NCBI RefSeq assembly: GCF_022539665.2
Contig: NC_081331.1
Span: 2,886,501-2,950,500, forward strand
Source: Daphnia carinata
Taxonomy: Eukaryota > Arthropoda > Branchiopoda > Diplostraca > Daphniidae
Reading direction: 5' to 3'
DNA: 64,000 nt
This document shows, in pieces, positions 13,001 through 38,674 of the stretch. Positions within the stretch are counted from its first letter, which is position 1; each line of letters starts with the position of its first letter. Made by a program: the position numbers and the translations under genes. The notes beneath the pieces are model-generated. The model saw only the letters and a list, made by a program, of their open reading frames with translations, was not told the origin of the DNA and ran no database searches.

Positions 13001-16000
13001 GTTGCATCTTATTATACAAAAAGCGAATGGAACAATGACTTTTCTCGAATAATAAAGAGAACATCCTCTGCACGTCTGTTGAGTCGTAATATCCCAAAAA
13101 AAAAAAAAAAAAATTCGTTGTCGTCTCTATTTTCGGCAGCCATGTTGCATAAATCTTTAAAGAAAAATTCATTGCCTTATGGAAAAGGTCCGCGGCCAAT
13201 GGACTTCCCAATTGGAAATGCTATTCGTTTTTTGTTTTTTTTTTTAAGTTGTTATTCCATTATCTCTGTTGGACATGTAATGAAATTTTTTTTTGGTCGG
13301 TTCCAAAAACAAACTTAAACAATAAAGAAACAAAATAAAAGGATGAGCATCTGGGGGAGTACGTAGAAATTCTTTTGTTGCGACACAGTGCTCCACTGCG
13401 AACGCAATTTACGACGAAACGTTTCACATAAATCGTAGCGAGAAAACACTTGACCCAAATATCATCGTGAGAATTTCGTGTGGTGAAACACAAACAATGT
13501 TGTTCGCTTCTGATGGCCGTTATTGAGATTGACGTACGGAGGGAACGCAATTGCTGTCAAACAAATTCAATCATTCGAATTGAAACCTTTCAACACGCTG
13601 CGTTAAACGAATCATTGATTGGACAAATGATGAGGGTATATCGTCGCAGAGTTGGTTCTCTATTTTCGGGTTTCATTAGGAAATGACATCACGCTGTGCG
13701 GGAATGTAAGCGCCGTCAAATAAAAAAAAAAGCCGGGTAGACAAAAAAGAAAAACAAAAAAACAAAATTGGGTTTTCACTCACCGTTTGCCAACTAGCAG
13801 CAAACACATTGAAAAAAAAAATACAGGACAGCCACATATTTTCTTATAATATGTAAACCCACATAAAAAAAAATGAATGGCTATCTCTTCTAGACTAAAA
13901 CTTGGGAATCCACTAACGCAAAAAAGAATAACCGTAAGAAAACTTTCCCTCTCTATTCTATCCATACGTCCAAGGTTTTTTTTTTTTTTTTTTTTTTCGC
14001 TAGTGATCACATGACATCCCCCTTTTTTTTTTAAATTGGATGTATGTCTGAAAGGCAGTCTCCCTTTTTCTACGCAACTAAAGAATTTCAATCACGTCCG
14101 TGCAGCGGTGGCGCGTCGGCAGTTGCTTGTTTCCTTATAAGTCGCATTTATTTCATTTTATTTTACTGCATTTGACCATATGGTTATACAACGTGAAATG
14201 AAAAAAAAAAAAGGCTTTACTGTGAGTTTCCCCTTTTGAAAATGTTCGTCGTTGGTGTCTGAAGAAAATGCCGAAGACGTGGAAGAAAAATGGCGGCGAT
14301 CAAAGCAGAATGAAAGATTGGATTTGGATCTTTCTGGTTAACTGGACGTCAACTCTTTCAAGCCTTTCTATTGGCTGGTCCAAACGCGGTGGCTATAGTA
14401 CTTTCTGTACGTGAAAAAAAAACAAAAAAACTATTCCGAAAATGGACACAGGCCAGAAAAACCGGAACGCCGTGTATACATTCTATTAAAACGTGAAAAT
14501 AAAACAAACAAAAGTGACATTGGCACAGACGACATCGCAACGGGTTAAAAGAAATTCACGTTTTGTGCGTAATGCGAGACGGAGAGCAAAAGTCGATGAA
14601 TGAGCATGAATAATCAGCTATTCGTCGGGTTTCTTTTTTTCCTTGTAAACACACAGCCCCCGTCGGTTGAACCGTCTGAAACTTGAATTGCATCCCTCTT
14701 TTTTAAAAATTAAGAAAAATATTTGGGTGTAACCGAGAGCCCCTTTGCCTTGTTCTCCCCTCAGAACCCAGCGAGATTGATGAGTGTTTGATTTACATCG
14801 GCCAGCAGCGGCCATCTTTAAACCAGAACCCTGGCGACTGGTTAAAGGAATGCATATTAGATATCACGACGTGTCTATATAACCCGCTCTGTGTCCGATA
14901 TTACATTTCCGCATTTTACGAGCTAGGCCAACCGCCCACCCTTTTATTTTTGATCCGTTGGCCTCCCACCCTCGCAACGTGAGTCAGTAGCCCCTCACGT
15001 CCCCATCGTTCGGAACATTTTCTTTGCACGTCTAGAAAGAAAGAAAAAAAAAAATGTAATCTAGGCGCGCCCTGACTGGGAATATTATTCGATGTTGATT
15101 AACCCTTTCTCTCTCTCTCTCTCCCACCAGGATTTTTGTGAGATCCGGTTTTGACCCCATTTTTTTTTTTCTTTTTTTCTTCGGGAGAATGATGAATAAT
15201 AAGCCGATTGTTGTGTGGAGGTTATAACGAAAATCAACAAAAATGAAAGGCCACATTCTTGTTTAATAGTCGGCGCCCTCGCCGCCACATTTAACCGTCA
15301 ATTAACAAAAAGGGAATTCAGAAATTCTAATCGAAAGTTTTGGCCGCTATCAAAATCGAATCAATTCCTTTACGGTTCGAACCAGCACACACACACAAAA
15401 AAAAAAACCGAAACGAGAAAACAAAAAAAAAAAAAAAAAGAACATGAAAATCGGGGGAAGATTATGAATGAAATGACTCCTGCTGATAGGAATGTTCTTT
15501 CCAGCTCGCACGACAGTTTGTTAAAAAAAAAAAATAAAATAAAATAAAAAATAAACAATCTACTTAACGTTTTGAATATCTTTGGATCAACGAAAACAAA
15601 TTTTGGCGTCTTCAGCAAAATAACAATAGAGACCAAAAAAAAAAAAAAAAATTGAATGCATAATATAATAAGACGCACATATGGATGAAAGTGATGGGGC
15701 GGGCTTTGTCTTCTTTTCCCGGAGCAAAAAAAAAAAAAAAGGAAGGACGTATGCGACGCAGTTGGACGACGGCCAAAATCGGGAGAGAGAAAGGGGGGGA
15801 GTTGTACGTGAAAGAAAAAGTGAAGAAGGAGGAATATATTGAAGAAATTAAACAGAAAAAAATAATACAAAAAGAGAGAGAGAGAGAAATGTATACCGTT
15901 TTTCTTGGAACGTAGGAAGGAAATAAAAGACGCTGTACGAAAAAAAAAAAAAAAAGTATTTGATGAAGCTCAAAGTTATTGGAAGAGGCCATTTTTCATA

Positions 16001-18667
16001 GAAGAGGCCCCCCCGGCAAAAAAAAAAAAAAAAAATATCCCAGAGATTTGTTATGTTTTGTAATAAACAACACAAGACGCACCCTGATGAGCTCTTTAGG
16101 ATGAACGTCGACCCTCATTAGTGAACGACGGTGTGTCGAAGGGGATTAGAGCAACACACACACACACACACGAAAAAAAAAAATGAGCCCGTTATTTTGA
16201 AAGGGTCAAACAGAAAAAAAAAAAATAAATAAAAAGCGGGACACGCCAAAAATAACCCAATGATTGGCGTCAAAAGCCCTGATTCCAATCATCTCACACG
16301 CGTCTAGAACTGTTGACATTATTAACAATAAGAAAAACGTATTCGATTATTTAGAAGGGAAAAATAAAAATTCTTCTCTTAAAGGAAACGACGAAAAACG
16401 AAAAGACACGACATTCCCCAAGTCTCCGGGATCCATTTACGGCCAGATGTTTTTTACTTGAAAACTCCGGGAGGTTTCAGCACATCTCCCCGACCTTCCA
16501 AATTATTCCGTGTTGCGTTCGGTTTTTTTTTTTTTTTTTGTAAAAATTAAAAAAAAAAAAAAAAAAAAAAACACTGAGCGGCACCGTTGCGTGAATACCA
16601 AATGAACGTGAATGTTTTGTAACCACTCTGAAGCTGCCATCGCGTCACGTCCACACAAACGCAAAATTTTTTGTTTAAACGCTTTAAAATAAAAAAAAAA
16701 GAGTTAAAATTTTTTTTTTTTTCGAATTTTTGTAAGATATATTTTTTGTTTCATCTTAATTTTTTTTAATCTTTTTTTTTTTTTTTTTTTTTTTTGTTTT
16801 TCATTGGAACATGGTATAGCAATTTTTGTCGCGTTTATCTTTGCAGATTCGTTTCTCGCTCTCGGTCTGTTTATCTTTGTTCAAGAGGAAATCAATTGCA
16901 AGCACTTTTTTTTTTTTTTCCGAGAATCAAGATCGAGAGGAGAAGATCACGACTGCGACATACACACAACATGGTCAACGATGCGTACACACACCGAAGA
17001 GGAAGGTAATTTTTTTTTTCGGGCAGGGGTAATATAAAAAGAAACAAATGAAGCCATAAATTTTTTTTTTTTTCATTTTTATATGAAAAAAAAAAGGAGG
17101 GAAGAAACAAACGCGGGATAAAAACAATAAAGATCGATATTATTTTAAAAAGGGCAAAAAAAAAGGGGGCGAGGACAAGATATTTAAAAATAAACGGAAG
17201 TGAACACAATCGACGCAAAATATTTTTGCTTGTCAACGTTACGCGAAAAATAAAAAGAAAAAATGGTTGGGAGCAAAATAGAAGAGAAGGTTCTTTATAT
17301 TCAAAAAGAAAAAAATAACACGGAGGAGAAAAAAAAAAAAAAAAAAAAGGGAGGACGCATTTGTTTGTGCTGGAAGTCAATTTGTGTTTCAGTCTTTTGA
17401 TCGGATAGAAGAATGTTCTTTTTTCTTCTCGGTAAAAAAAAAAAAAAAAAGAAAATGGGATGAAAAAAAAATACAAGTCACGTGGGTTCAAAGAAGATAT
17501 ATATATATTTTTTTGTTGTTGTTGTTCCTATCATCGGGGCAGCGTGAAAAGCATCAGCGGGAGAAAAGAAAAAAGAAAATTTGTGTACACATATGAAAAA
17601 CACGCGGTCCACCACAAAATTTATATATAATATATATTTACTTTTCTTATTTTTTTTTTTTTAACTCGATCCCCCCCCACCCCCTCCTTAAATTGTTTCT
17701 GTTTTTTTTTTTTTATTAAAAAAAAAAAAATTTATCGAACTTCAAAAGAGAAAAAAAAAAAGCATGGCGTCGCAAAATTATTCAGAAAAGGATTTTTTTT
17801 TTATTTGATAAGCTTTTATTCTTTGCCCTAAACCGGCATTTTTTTAAAATTTCTCTATCAAGCAGAATCCCATTTTTTTTTTTTTGCCGCCTCTTTAAAG
17901 ACGAAGATATAAAAAAAAGGAAGGAGGCAGAAGGAAAAGATGGGATCGGAATTTCAATAGAATTTATCCAGTTTTTTGTTGGGCACGGGTCGTCAGTAGG
18001 GGAAAAAAAAAGAAAAATGCATTTTTAAAAGATCATCACACTTGGCTGAACGGTTCTTATAAAAAAAAAACTAGAAAAAAAAACAAAAAAACTTCCTCTT
18101 GTTTTGTTCATTGGACGATAGGGGCACTGTAAGAAGAAATAACAGAACCCACGATAATCAAAAGTGAAAAGCTTTGGAAGGAGAGAGGTACACGACGAGT
18201 ATAACGAAATCGCCATTGCGCAACAACGTCAAAGCTTCAAACTATAAAGAGTTAAAAAAAAAAAAAAAATTAATAAAAAAATATGTAATATATATTTTTG
18301 TTTTAATGTCAGCTACAAGCTCACGTCAAGCACGGGGGAGGGGGGTTGAACGACTGAAACATTATAATTTTTTTTTTTTTTTTACGTTTTTTTTTTTGTT
18401 GTTGCTTTAAATAGAAAAATCATTGCCACATTTTTTTTAAAAATTGCTCCGTTTTGCCCAATTTTGGTTGTTTGTTTTTCCTTGTTCGATGTGCGGTGGC
18501 CGCAGACGCGTGAAACATTTTTTTGTTTCATAACAAGAAAAAAATAGAAAAAAAAAGTCGCAGGAGAAATTATCCTTAATTAAAAAAAAAAAAAAAAGGT
18601 GTAACAAAAACAATGCGGTGTGTACAAGCATCCACCGAAATAGAAAAAAAAAATTTCACGCCGTTCT
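7025..18667. other. Long gene-poor block, rich in simple repeats; includes 3' region of the KLF gene
   Basis: No protein-coding exon is supported here. From about 7.9 kb on the sequence is crowded with A and T homopolymers of 8-20 bases, GA/CT, CA/GT and CTT runs, and a C17 run at 9468-9484. Most apparent reading frames are artefacts of these tracts (poly-Lys or poly-Phe). The part just below 18,667 should be the 3' untranslated region of the minus-strand KLF6/7 gene, but I could not fix its end. The CTCF-like motif TAGATGGCGT lies at 7485-7494. Confidence 0.5.
8438..8470. repeat. (CTT)11 microsatellite
   Basis: Eleven uninterrupted CTT units, the longest pure trinucleotide run in this part of the window. 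A shorter pure (CTT)8 run lies at 21,961-21,984. Confidence 0.95.
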
Positions 18668-30294
<11,627 letters not shown>

Positions 30295-33200
30295 TTTGAG
30301 GAAGATGTTCAAAAAGAAGTTTGTGTTTGTGTCTAATATATTCCACCAGATGATGAATTTTTCTTCACTATTTCAAAAGCAGCGTGACGCTCAAATGTTG
30401 GATAAAAGAAACAGCTAGCAGGGGGTGAATCATACCAGCGATGACATCATCGACCGGAATCACGTTGCGCGCATGTTCCGCTCTCCTCACGTAAACAACT
30501 TTTTTTTTTATTACTCGATTCTTTTTTTTTGCACCACAGACACTACTTTCCTTTTCGTCCAATGACTTTGTCGAAGGGGAAATGCTCGAAAACTTTAAAA
30601 AAAAAAGGGGGGGGGGCTCACGAGATCACAAAGCCTGTTCTTCTTTTTTTTCCCAAACTAGTTTTCTTGGGGGGGAGAAGTAAATTTTTGTTTTCAACTA
30701 CCACCTTTTTTGTTTCAAACTGTTGCCCGCAGCACCTTACCCAACCGTCGTCACTCGTCTACACCGTCCGGTTGGGAATAATGGCGGGAAAAGAAAAACA
30801 GGAATCTTCAAGATGGCGACACACTCACTTAAAAAAAGGTGCACACAACAACACGATGCAAACAAACTTTTCTTTTGTTTTTACTTTTTCCCCTCCAAAC
30901 AAGAACACGAAAAATTTCTCGTAAAAAGAATAAACAAACTGTCGCTGTCTAGCCACACACACACATATATATATATACGCACTTTATGGAATACACAAAC
31001 ACCGAGGTTAGAGCTGGCAGAGGGTAACTAATCAAAATATCCACTACTTTCTTTACGCGGCTTCACATCCACACGGGACTAACGTTTCGCGCCGACTGAC
31101 GGAGCTGGGGGAGAGAATATTTAGAATGATGGCATGCCCAAGCACGTAGGTACTGTGTAGGTCTTAAAATGGTGTCCACCGGGTGTACTCCCACTTTCTG
31201 TGTACGGCGGTTGCCAGCGCCACCGCTTGCAGAGAATCCACCGCGTGGCGATACTCCGCCAGTTCATTTTTCTCTATTTGGGAGGGGAGTGAGGGAAAAG
31301 TTTTTCGAGTTTTTGTATTTTTTCTTTCACATTGCCGTTCGTCTCTGTTTTCATCCAATTCGTCTCTTCCCCGTTCACCCTTCTCTTCATAGTCTTTCCC
31401 AAAGGAAACATTTTTACGCGTGTGTGTTGTCTTTTTTTTTTTTTGTATACGTGCATGGGCTATTTGAATTCCATTTCGAAAAAGCACATAGGAACCTCGA
31501 GACGGGAGCACAAAGAATGTGAAACATTTCACGAATGAAGTGTTGTCTCTGTTCTTTTTGGGCAGAGCAAATGGTTTTCCCGTTGGCGTGGGTATGTTCA
31601 AACGTATGCAAACGCACTGGATGGACAGGACAAACAAAGCGAAATGACAATAATAATAAAAAAAGGCCAGAGTGATGACGATGCTACGGGCATGCCATCT
31701 AGCGTTTGATCAATTCGCAATGTGTCATCGGTGTCATCATCAGTTGAACGTGCCAACTGCAAAAGAGAAAGAAACAAGAAAGGAATGAATGAAGTCATCG
31801 ACCCATATTGTGCCATCAGTCGCAACGCTGTTGCTTACATACTTTTAAAATATTTCTTCTTTTTCCTCGAGGCTTAGGATCTAAATGCGACAGTACGGAA
31901 CCGGACGAGTCAAACAGGCAAAAAGGCGCCTTGGAATGTGCCTCGTGTTTGTCTTATCGGTACGGACGTGTTTATATTTATACAGTAAAGACTAATGTGT
32001 TGATCGTCTTTCACAAAAATACAGCGGCAGCACACATTAACCTCTTGCATCCCCCAATCAGGATATATAAATTACGAATAATGCCATATTGATATTTTTT
32101 TTCAAAACCATTACAGCGAAATGCGAGAAGTTGTGAAATAGTTCAATAAAAAAAATCTTAAAATGAAAAAAAATAAATAGAAGAGAAGGTTTAGTCAAGT
32201 GTTTTCTCTGCTTGGTGCTTATAAGCAGCCAAGTGTTCCATGATAATCGATCGCTGTGAGAACTGAGAATTGCCGAGACCTTGCAGAGTTCTCACCACGC
32301 ATAAGCACACACACACTACACGTTCGCACAGATCTTTACTGTGTGTAGACCATGTATATTCTACGAGACTTTATACTCGCATGTTCATCCGAGTATCGAC
32401 ATCAATATTTATACAGAAAGACGTTAAAAGAAAACTTTCAAGTGGCAAGGAGGATTTATAGGGAAACTAAAGTGGCTGTGCTCAAAACGCATTGAAAAAG
32501 AATCTCAAATGCGCCGTGTGTATATCCAACAGCGAACGGGCTTGTTAACTTTTTTCTATTCCTTTCTCTTTTTCTTTTACAGCCCCTTCTCTTTTATTTT
32601 AACTATTACACAGTCGTCTTCTTCCCCCACCTAAGAAAGACACAACTCGTTTGCTTTTTATGTTCATTCTGGTGGATATTGTTAGTATTTTTCTCAAAGT
32701 GTTTTCCAATCTTCATATTGTGATTTCTTCGCAACAAATGCAAATAACAGCGCTTTGTGCAGATGTAGCTTTTCATTGAACCCCACGGGCAAATATTCAA
32801 ACATGCAAATGTCTTAAATGGTTAATTAAAACACGTAACCGAGAAGGAAAGTGGAAAAAAAAAAAAATAAAAAATACTTACGTGCCTCTATCGCCATTCG
32901 TTTGCTGATGGTGGGTGGATGAAATCCTAGTCGCCAAGCATGAGATCATGGACCGAAAGGGAAAATCAGCATATTCGTGGGAGGAAGTTTCCATTCCCTT
33001 TACAGTAGGTAGGAAATGTTTGAAAAAACCGGCACTCCATCGGAAATCCTGCCGGTTATAATGACTACCTGTTTCCCTCTGAAAACCCATCAACCAAACA
33101 GGGAAAACAGGAATCGGCAATTTACTTTTCTTTGCAATTTAAAAATGTTTTTTTGGCCTCATTACTAATGCAAAACTGCTTAACACTAGCCACGTATCGG

Positions 33201-34621
33201 CTTCCCTAGTTGTTAAAAAAAACAAACAAATGGTCCTGTCCTAAGCAAAAAGAAAAATTGATAACAATCTAGAATCACGTCATCTGGCGTGGAATGCAAA
33301 CTAAGCAATTTTCATCCCCTTACCTTAAAATTCCATGCAAGACAATTTCACGTGTGTAGAAAAACCACCTACGGCCATCAATGCCATCATACGGCTGAAG
33401 GCTCCATGACGTCACATCACACTCACGCGATCACCTGTTTACTTGATAAAAATGAAAGATTTGAATAAATGTAGGATGGAGTGTACGCTTTGTTGCGGGC
33501 CTGTAACACACAAAACATAAGACATTCACGCCATGACCAAACGAATAGCCAAAGTGAATGTATTTCGGGTATTGTATTATCTAAATCCATGACATGCTGT
33601 GTGACAAGAATTCAATGTTTTTTTCTTCATGTAACAATTTCAAACGATGAGAGAGGGGTGTAGGAAAAAGATATAGAAGAGGAAGAAAGTGGTGAACAGG
33701 GGAACTGATTGCGGATGAGCGAACGATAGTTGTTTGATTGCATTTGATGCGACAGTAACGACGTCAGAATGCTAGTGAGAATAGCAGTTGGCGTGTTGCA
33801 ACATCCAATACACAGGGATCACTCATAATCGACAGGTTATTTTGCATTTACGACCCAATATCACCACTAGGGGACCTATTGACGACTATTACAGCTTAAC
33901 GACTTCATTGCATTTGCATCGAATTCAATTTTTCATTCGCAGTTACGCTTCCACCCAAGCACTTGGCCTCGAAAACAAATAGACAAGGAATGACTGTTAC
34001 TCCAAAAATCCAATGGTAAATGGTGAATCACTTAATAAAATTAAGGATGATAATGAACCCAGCTGATTATTCCGGCAAATAGACACCAGGACAGAGTAAA
34101 GACAGAGACGGAAAATTGTAGAAAAACCAACAAACAACAGGCACTTGAACAAATCCGGTTCCACCAATCAACTCAAGTTGCTCACCCTAATTCACCCAAG
34201 AACTAAAATAAAAGTGGGAAAGTATTTATGAAGAGGAAAAAGTAAGACCAGAAGGAGAAGGAAAACAAACAAGCACCATCATTTTTCTCAGTGAAGAAAA
34301 CGGGGAAGACAAGTTAACTTGGAGGGGGGGAGGAAGGGGAATAGAGTGTAGGCATGGTGTCAGGGAAACAGCAGCAGCGGTAAGCTGGATGCAAAAACAA
34401 ATGCTAGTAGGATAAATTGGAGGGTCAGTTGAGGAAAGAAAAGAGAAAAATAAACGGAAAATAACTTGTTCACTTTTCTCTCTGTTGAAATGATAATTAC
34501 AGTTGATACGGCCCTCCTTACACTTTTATAATTATTACAGAGGAAACCTCGATCTGATCGATGCCTGTTGGCGCTTCCCTTTGCGCGCTGAACCTCATTT
34601 TGTCTTTTGTTCTATAGGTTA
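30295..34621. other. Region between the KLF6/7 start codon and the Arp3 stop codon
   Basis: No coding exon is certain. On the minus strand, a strong donor (GGCAC|GTAAGTATTTTT, near 32,882) ends an open stretch of 80 codons reaching back to 33,120. Its position upstream of the KLF6/7 coding start suggests an untranslated or alternative first exon of that gene. A TGACGTCA palindrome lies about 500 bases further upstream. CTCF-like cores occur at 31,216-31,226 and 31,693-31,704. The Arp3 3' untranslated region should occupy the upper end. Confidence 0.4.
33407..33414. promoter_or_regulatory. CRE palindrome (TGACGTCA)
   Basis: A full CREB/ATF palindrome about 500 bases upstream of the isolated strong minus-strand donor near 32,882. 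It would suit a promoter for an upstream exon of the KLF6/7 gene. The match is exact; function is inference. Confidence 0.5.
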
Positions 34622-36552
34622 TTATGTCATTGTCCCAAAGACTGGATTGTGCCTACAAATACTTGGCCCATATTCTTCATATGCAGCTTTGGTATGACAC
34701 ACTTGATAAAACTCGGGCTGCAAACCACACACAAAAAAAAAAAAAGAAAAAAAAAATGGAAAAAAGATAGCACGGTTAAACTATTTCCTTTCTTGCGTAA
34801 TTTAACGTTATCACATACCGTTGAAGCGAGCAGACTTCCGCCAAACCATACCGCATAGCGTTGCATGTGATGGGATACCACTTGAACATCTATAGGCTTC
34901 GGCTGTAAACCAAGAACAAAAATATTCAATTACAACTATTACGCCAATCCTGGATGCGGGAACAACGTATCCCGTTCAACCAACCCATTCGACCACAAAA
35001 AATTGCTGCGACTCACCGTCAGTTTCCCTCCACTCAGCTGTTCACTGGTTTTGAGTCGTGCATCAACAACACGCTTGATATCTCGTTGCAGCCGTCGACC
35101 AAAATCTTTGAACATGGTCGATCCACCAGACAATACAATGTTCTTATACAATGGCCTTCTTACGTCAATAGGGCAGTTTTGAATCACTGTATCAACTATT
35201 TCTGATATAGGGGTAGTGAAATCGGGGTTGGCAAACTGTAAGGTGTGTTGTTGAAATGCAATGTAAGTCAATTAAAATGATCATTTTGATATCAATGATT
35301 TTGTATACCTCTGGATGAAAGAAAATTTCAGGTCCCAAGAATCGTTCATAGCCAACGTCAACGCCGAACGGCTGCTTCGTGATGGAATTCATTCCCTCAA
35401 ACTTCTGCATCCACTTGTTTGGTTCAGCATCGTACTTGGCAAATTCTTTTGCGATATCTGGACAAATATAGCAGTATCGTTCCTTGACAGCTTTGGCTGT
35501 CTCAAGCGACTGCTCAGGTGGAATGCCAATTTCACGTTCACGTAAAAGTGATTGAATGAAATAGGTAATGTTGCGTCCAGCAATTGGGATGTGCTTTATG
35601 CAACTTCCAATAACATAGCCTTCAGCCTACAAAAGCAATTTGATAATGGGTTAAACCAAAAAAAATAATGAAAAGTAATACATTGCAAAGAAATTTAGCT
35701 TACCACTGGGATCACATGGGTAACTCCGTCACCACTGTCAATCACAATACCAGTTAAGGTTCTTTCACCTAATTGCCTAGAAGTCCATGAAGCTGCCAGA
35801 GCTAGGACTGCTTGGACGGCTATGTACAAGCCAGGAACATTAAAGGATTCAAACATAATCTCAGCAGTATATTCCCTATTCTCTGGGGTATTCAGAGGAG
35901 GCTCCGTAAGCAGAAAGTGGTGGTCTTCAGGTTCTGCTCTTAGATATTTAAATATGCTCTGTTCCAGAAACCGTTCCATGAGGTCCCAATCTTCTACAAT
36001 GCCATGTCGCACTGGATACTGTAAAAAAGAAATGATTAACTTTATGAAATTTTTTTAAAAATTTGGTCATTTAAAATTACAAAGCTGAATTGATAAAAGT
36101 TCACAAACAATAGCACGAAACTAGCCACTTGACACGATTTATCAGCCAAGTAAACAAACTTTGCTTCATTTGAGAGTTTACTTGTTAACACCAACAAAAG
36201 GATACTGGTTTTAAAAGCTTACTTTAACTGAATATCCTGCAGCTTCCAGTGCTTCATCACCAATAAAGAAGTCGAGATCTTCAATTCCTTTCCCTAACCT
36301 TCTCGCAGCTTGGTCACCAACTTTTGCTGTCTCTTTGATGGCTATAGCTGAAGGAATGATGTACTGAGGCTCTTTATTGCCAGCATATCCAAGTTTGGAA
36401 TACCTACAAAAATTTTTACATACATATGTTTAAAGTGTTAACCACCTTTCCAGAGCAGAAACTGAGATGAGATTGCTTCCTGACAAGGCCAACCAAGTAA
36501 AACCTTACCCAGTCCCGATGTCGATCACACAAGCCGGTAATCTTCCGGTCAT
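34622..36552 (-). CDS. Arp3: Actin-related protein 3, Arp2/3 complex subunit
   Basis: Seven minus-strand exons (36552-36509, 36403-36223, 36018-35704, 35626-35309, 35235-35017, 34902-34819, 34717-34622) join without frame breaks to 418 residues, the same length as human ACTR3. The protein starts [15 protein letters not shown], the phosphate-binding loop of the actin fold, and keeps hallmark stretches such as [55 protein letters not shown] and [13 protein letters not shown], ending [11 protein letters not shown]. Arp3 pairs with Arp2 to nucleate branched actin filaments in the cytoplasm. All introns are canonical and short. The start codon is chosen because it gives the conserved N-terminus and the first splice restores [10 protein letters not shown]. 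The gene faces the kelch gene across a 2.1 kb divergent region. Confidence 0.98.
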
Positions 36553-38674
36553 TTCACACAATTTCCTTAAAACTTTGAACACTGTTTCTGTTGGTTATCC
36601 CTTATTGTGATTAGACACTGAAATTGTCAAAGAAATTAGCTTAATTCGAAACACCGGCGAGCGTCTATGAGAGCGATGAGTGTTCAATCCCCACCCCTGG
36701 CAGTGTTTCTCAATGGCCACCAGGTGGCGAAAACACTTCCTATGACAGATAAGGATATTGAAAATACATAAAAGCCTGCATTAGGTTATCTTGTGGGTAC
36801 GGGAATAAGATAATTAATACATGTATAAGGTCATTTTCTCAAGTAACTACGATGTAAAGAATAGGACATTGCACGGTACAAAAAATGAAGTGCGGCAGAT
36901 TTCACAATAAAGACATCTAGCGTGTTTAGTTTACACTTAGGAAAAAGCGCCCAACCAAACAACCATATAGCTATATGTGAAACAAGAACGGTTAAAACGG
37001 TAATAAAAAAATTATTTTAAGAAACAACAAAATCAGTTTATGATTGCATGAGGAAATAATTTTCTAACCAGAATCCTCGTCCTCTCTAAAAGGACATCTT
37101 CCTACTTTTTCGACTGGGTTAAGTCAAGCCTGAATTTAAAGAACAGTTTAAAAAGAAAAGCAATTTTTGCTTCCTGTCCTAGAAGGACGTTAAAATTGAT
37201 TGATGGGCTACATAGTCCATTGTAACTGACTGGGCGATGCGGATTGCAACTAGACTCACTATCGTACACATCAACCGCCATATGCTAATTTATTCAAGGC
37301 GGTAAATTTACAGGGACGCATACATTTACATAAGACTACGTTTTGTGTTCTTACGTGACACGGCATTTCAGCAGAATTGAGACTGTCACATCCCAACACC
37401 TTGAAAAGTCTCTCTTCTAACAAACAGCCCTTTATATTACCTGGCATCGCTTTTTACTCCTTCGTCCGATTTGCCTCCAACCAAACAGTTTCGCTTCAAA
37501 GTTAGCACTGTGTACGTAATTATGTATCAGCGCATTATTTGCACATGGCTGCGCCAACGTTGCTCCGGGTGATTTAAATTTCGGTTTTCCTACAAGCAAT
37601 AAAGCATATTAGTTTTTTTTTCTTTTTTAGAATTTAGTTGACGTAAACAACCAGCATTCTTTTTGCCTTCTTCCGAATGGTACACGATAGCACGAGGCCT
37701 TCGCCGATCAAAATATATTGTTAATTTGATATAAATAGAGCAACAACACAGCTAAATGCTATGAGAAATTTCTAACCTTAGGTGCTATAGCTTTCCCATC
37801 ATTTTTTTTCCTTCCTAAGAATGGGGAAAGTTTCCTGGAACTATGTTAATTTTTTAAAGTTAAAATAGATAACTATTACTTGCCACTTAACTAGCTACGT
37901 TATGGGTAAATGACATTCCTTCTGTCAATAATTCATAACTTACTACGCAAAAATAGCTGTCACTTTACTATATGCCAACTAGACACCGTTAGGCTAAGTT
38001 GTAAAGACAAAGCTGCAGATTCTGCGTAGAAAAGGCTTACTGCCTCAGATAGCAGAAATACAATTTATGCAATAGTATAAGCTCTACCTTAGCTAGTGCG
38101 CTTCATCATATTACCTTTACGATGTACAATGAAGGTTATTGTTAACATCAAAAGACGTGGCTTATTTCCTTGTTACAATTTTACAGATTTTTTATGGATA
38201 CCAGATTTTTTGTTCTGATTGAATTATTCATAATCGAATAGTCCAATGTATTGTCAAAGGTGGCCGACGTCGTTTGGTGTTTGAATATCCGTCAGTCTCA
38301 TCAATCCGATCAATACTTAGTTCAGACTTCGCGCGTGCTCAGGTTTGTCCAACGAAACGTAACTCTTCAGCGAAAGCAAGACAAACCAAATATGGATGAT
38401 AGAGGGTGAAGACTTTTGTGGAGGGGGATGGGGGGCACAGGGGTGAAAAAGAAAAGCTGATGCGCGCGCATTACGTCCGATCCGACGCTTTCAATCCGGG
38501 CGAAGGTAGCCACCATCAAAAGCTTTCAGTTTTAACGACAAGCTTCGTCCGTCTGAACGTCTGTTTCCCTACTGGAGAGAAAACGTCAGCAATATCAGGT
38601 ATGTCTACGTGATTGAAAAATGTTTTAGTTTAAATATTATTCGGCATGTCAATTTCTATTTTTAGAACGCGAAA
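36553..38674. promoter_or_regulatory. Divergent promoter region of Arp3 and the kelch gene
   Basis: Two genes are transcribed away from each other from this 2.1 kb interval. A palindromic CTCF-like site lies at 36,715-36,729, about 165 bases before the Arp3 start codon; a weaker reverse-orientation relative (ACATCTAGCG) lies at 36,913-36,922. On the right, an untranslated exon of the kelch gene ends at 38,598 (ATATCAG|GTATGT) and its second exon starts at 38,666 after TTTTTAG, nine bases before the ATG. The middle holds no recognised gene. Confidence 0.6.
36715..36729. promoter_or_regulatory. Palindromic CTCF-like site
   Basis: GGCCACCAGGTGGCG matches the AGGTGGCGC core of insect CTCF on one strand and has a CCACC/GGTGG dyad. 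It sits about 165 bases upstream of the Arp3 start codon, a usual place for promoter-proximal CTCF in insects. Confidence 0.5.

Noticed and set aside
15374-15383. GGTTCGAACC, resembling a tRNA T-arm box
   Set aside because: No matching acceptor stem, A box or anticodon arm in the 60 bases upstream; it is just a palindrome.
15370-15992. Long minus-strand frames rich in Phe, Leu and Ser (166 and 126 codons)
   Set aside because: Made of translated poly-A tracts of the plus strand; two overlapping frames look alike, which argues against either.
16892-17491. 199-codon minus-strand frame with hydrophobic runs that could pass for a membrane protein
   Set aside because: Phe runs coincide exactly with A tracts of the opposite strand; no family match and no conserved charged residues.
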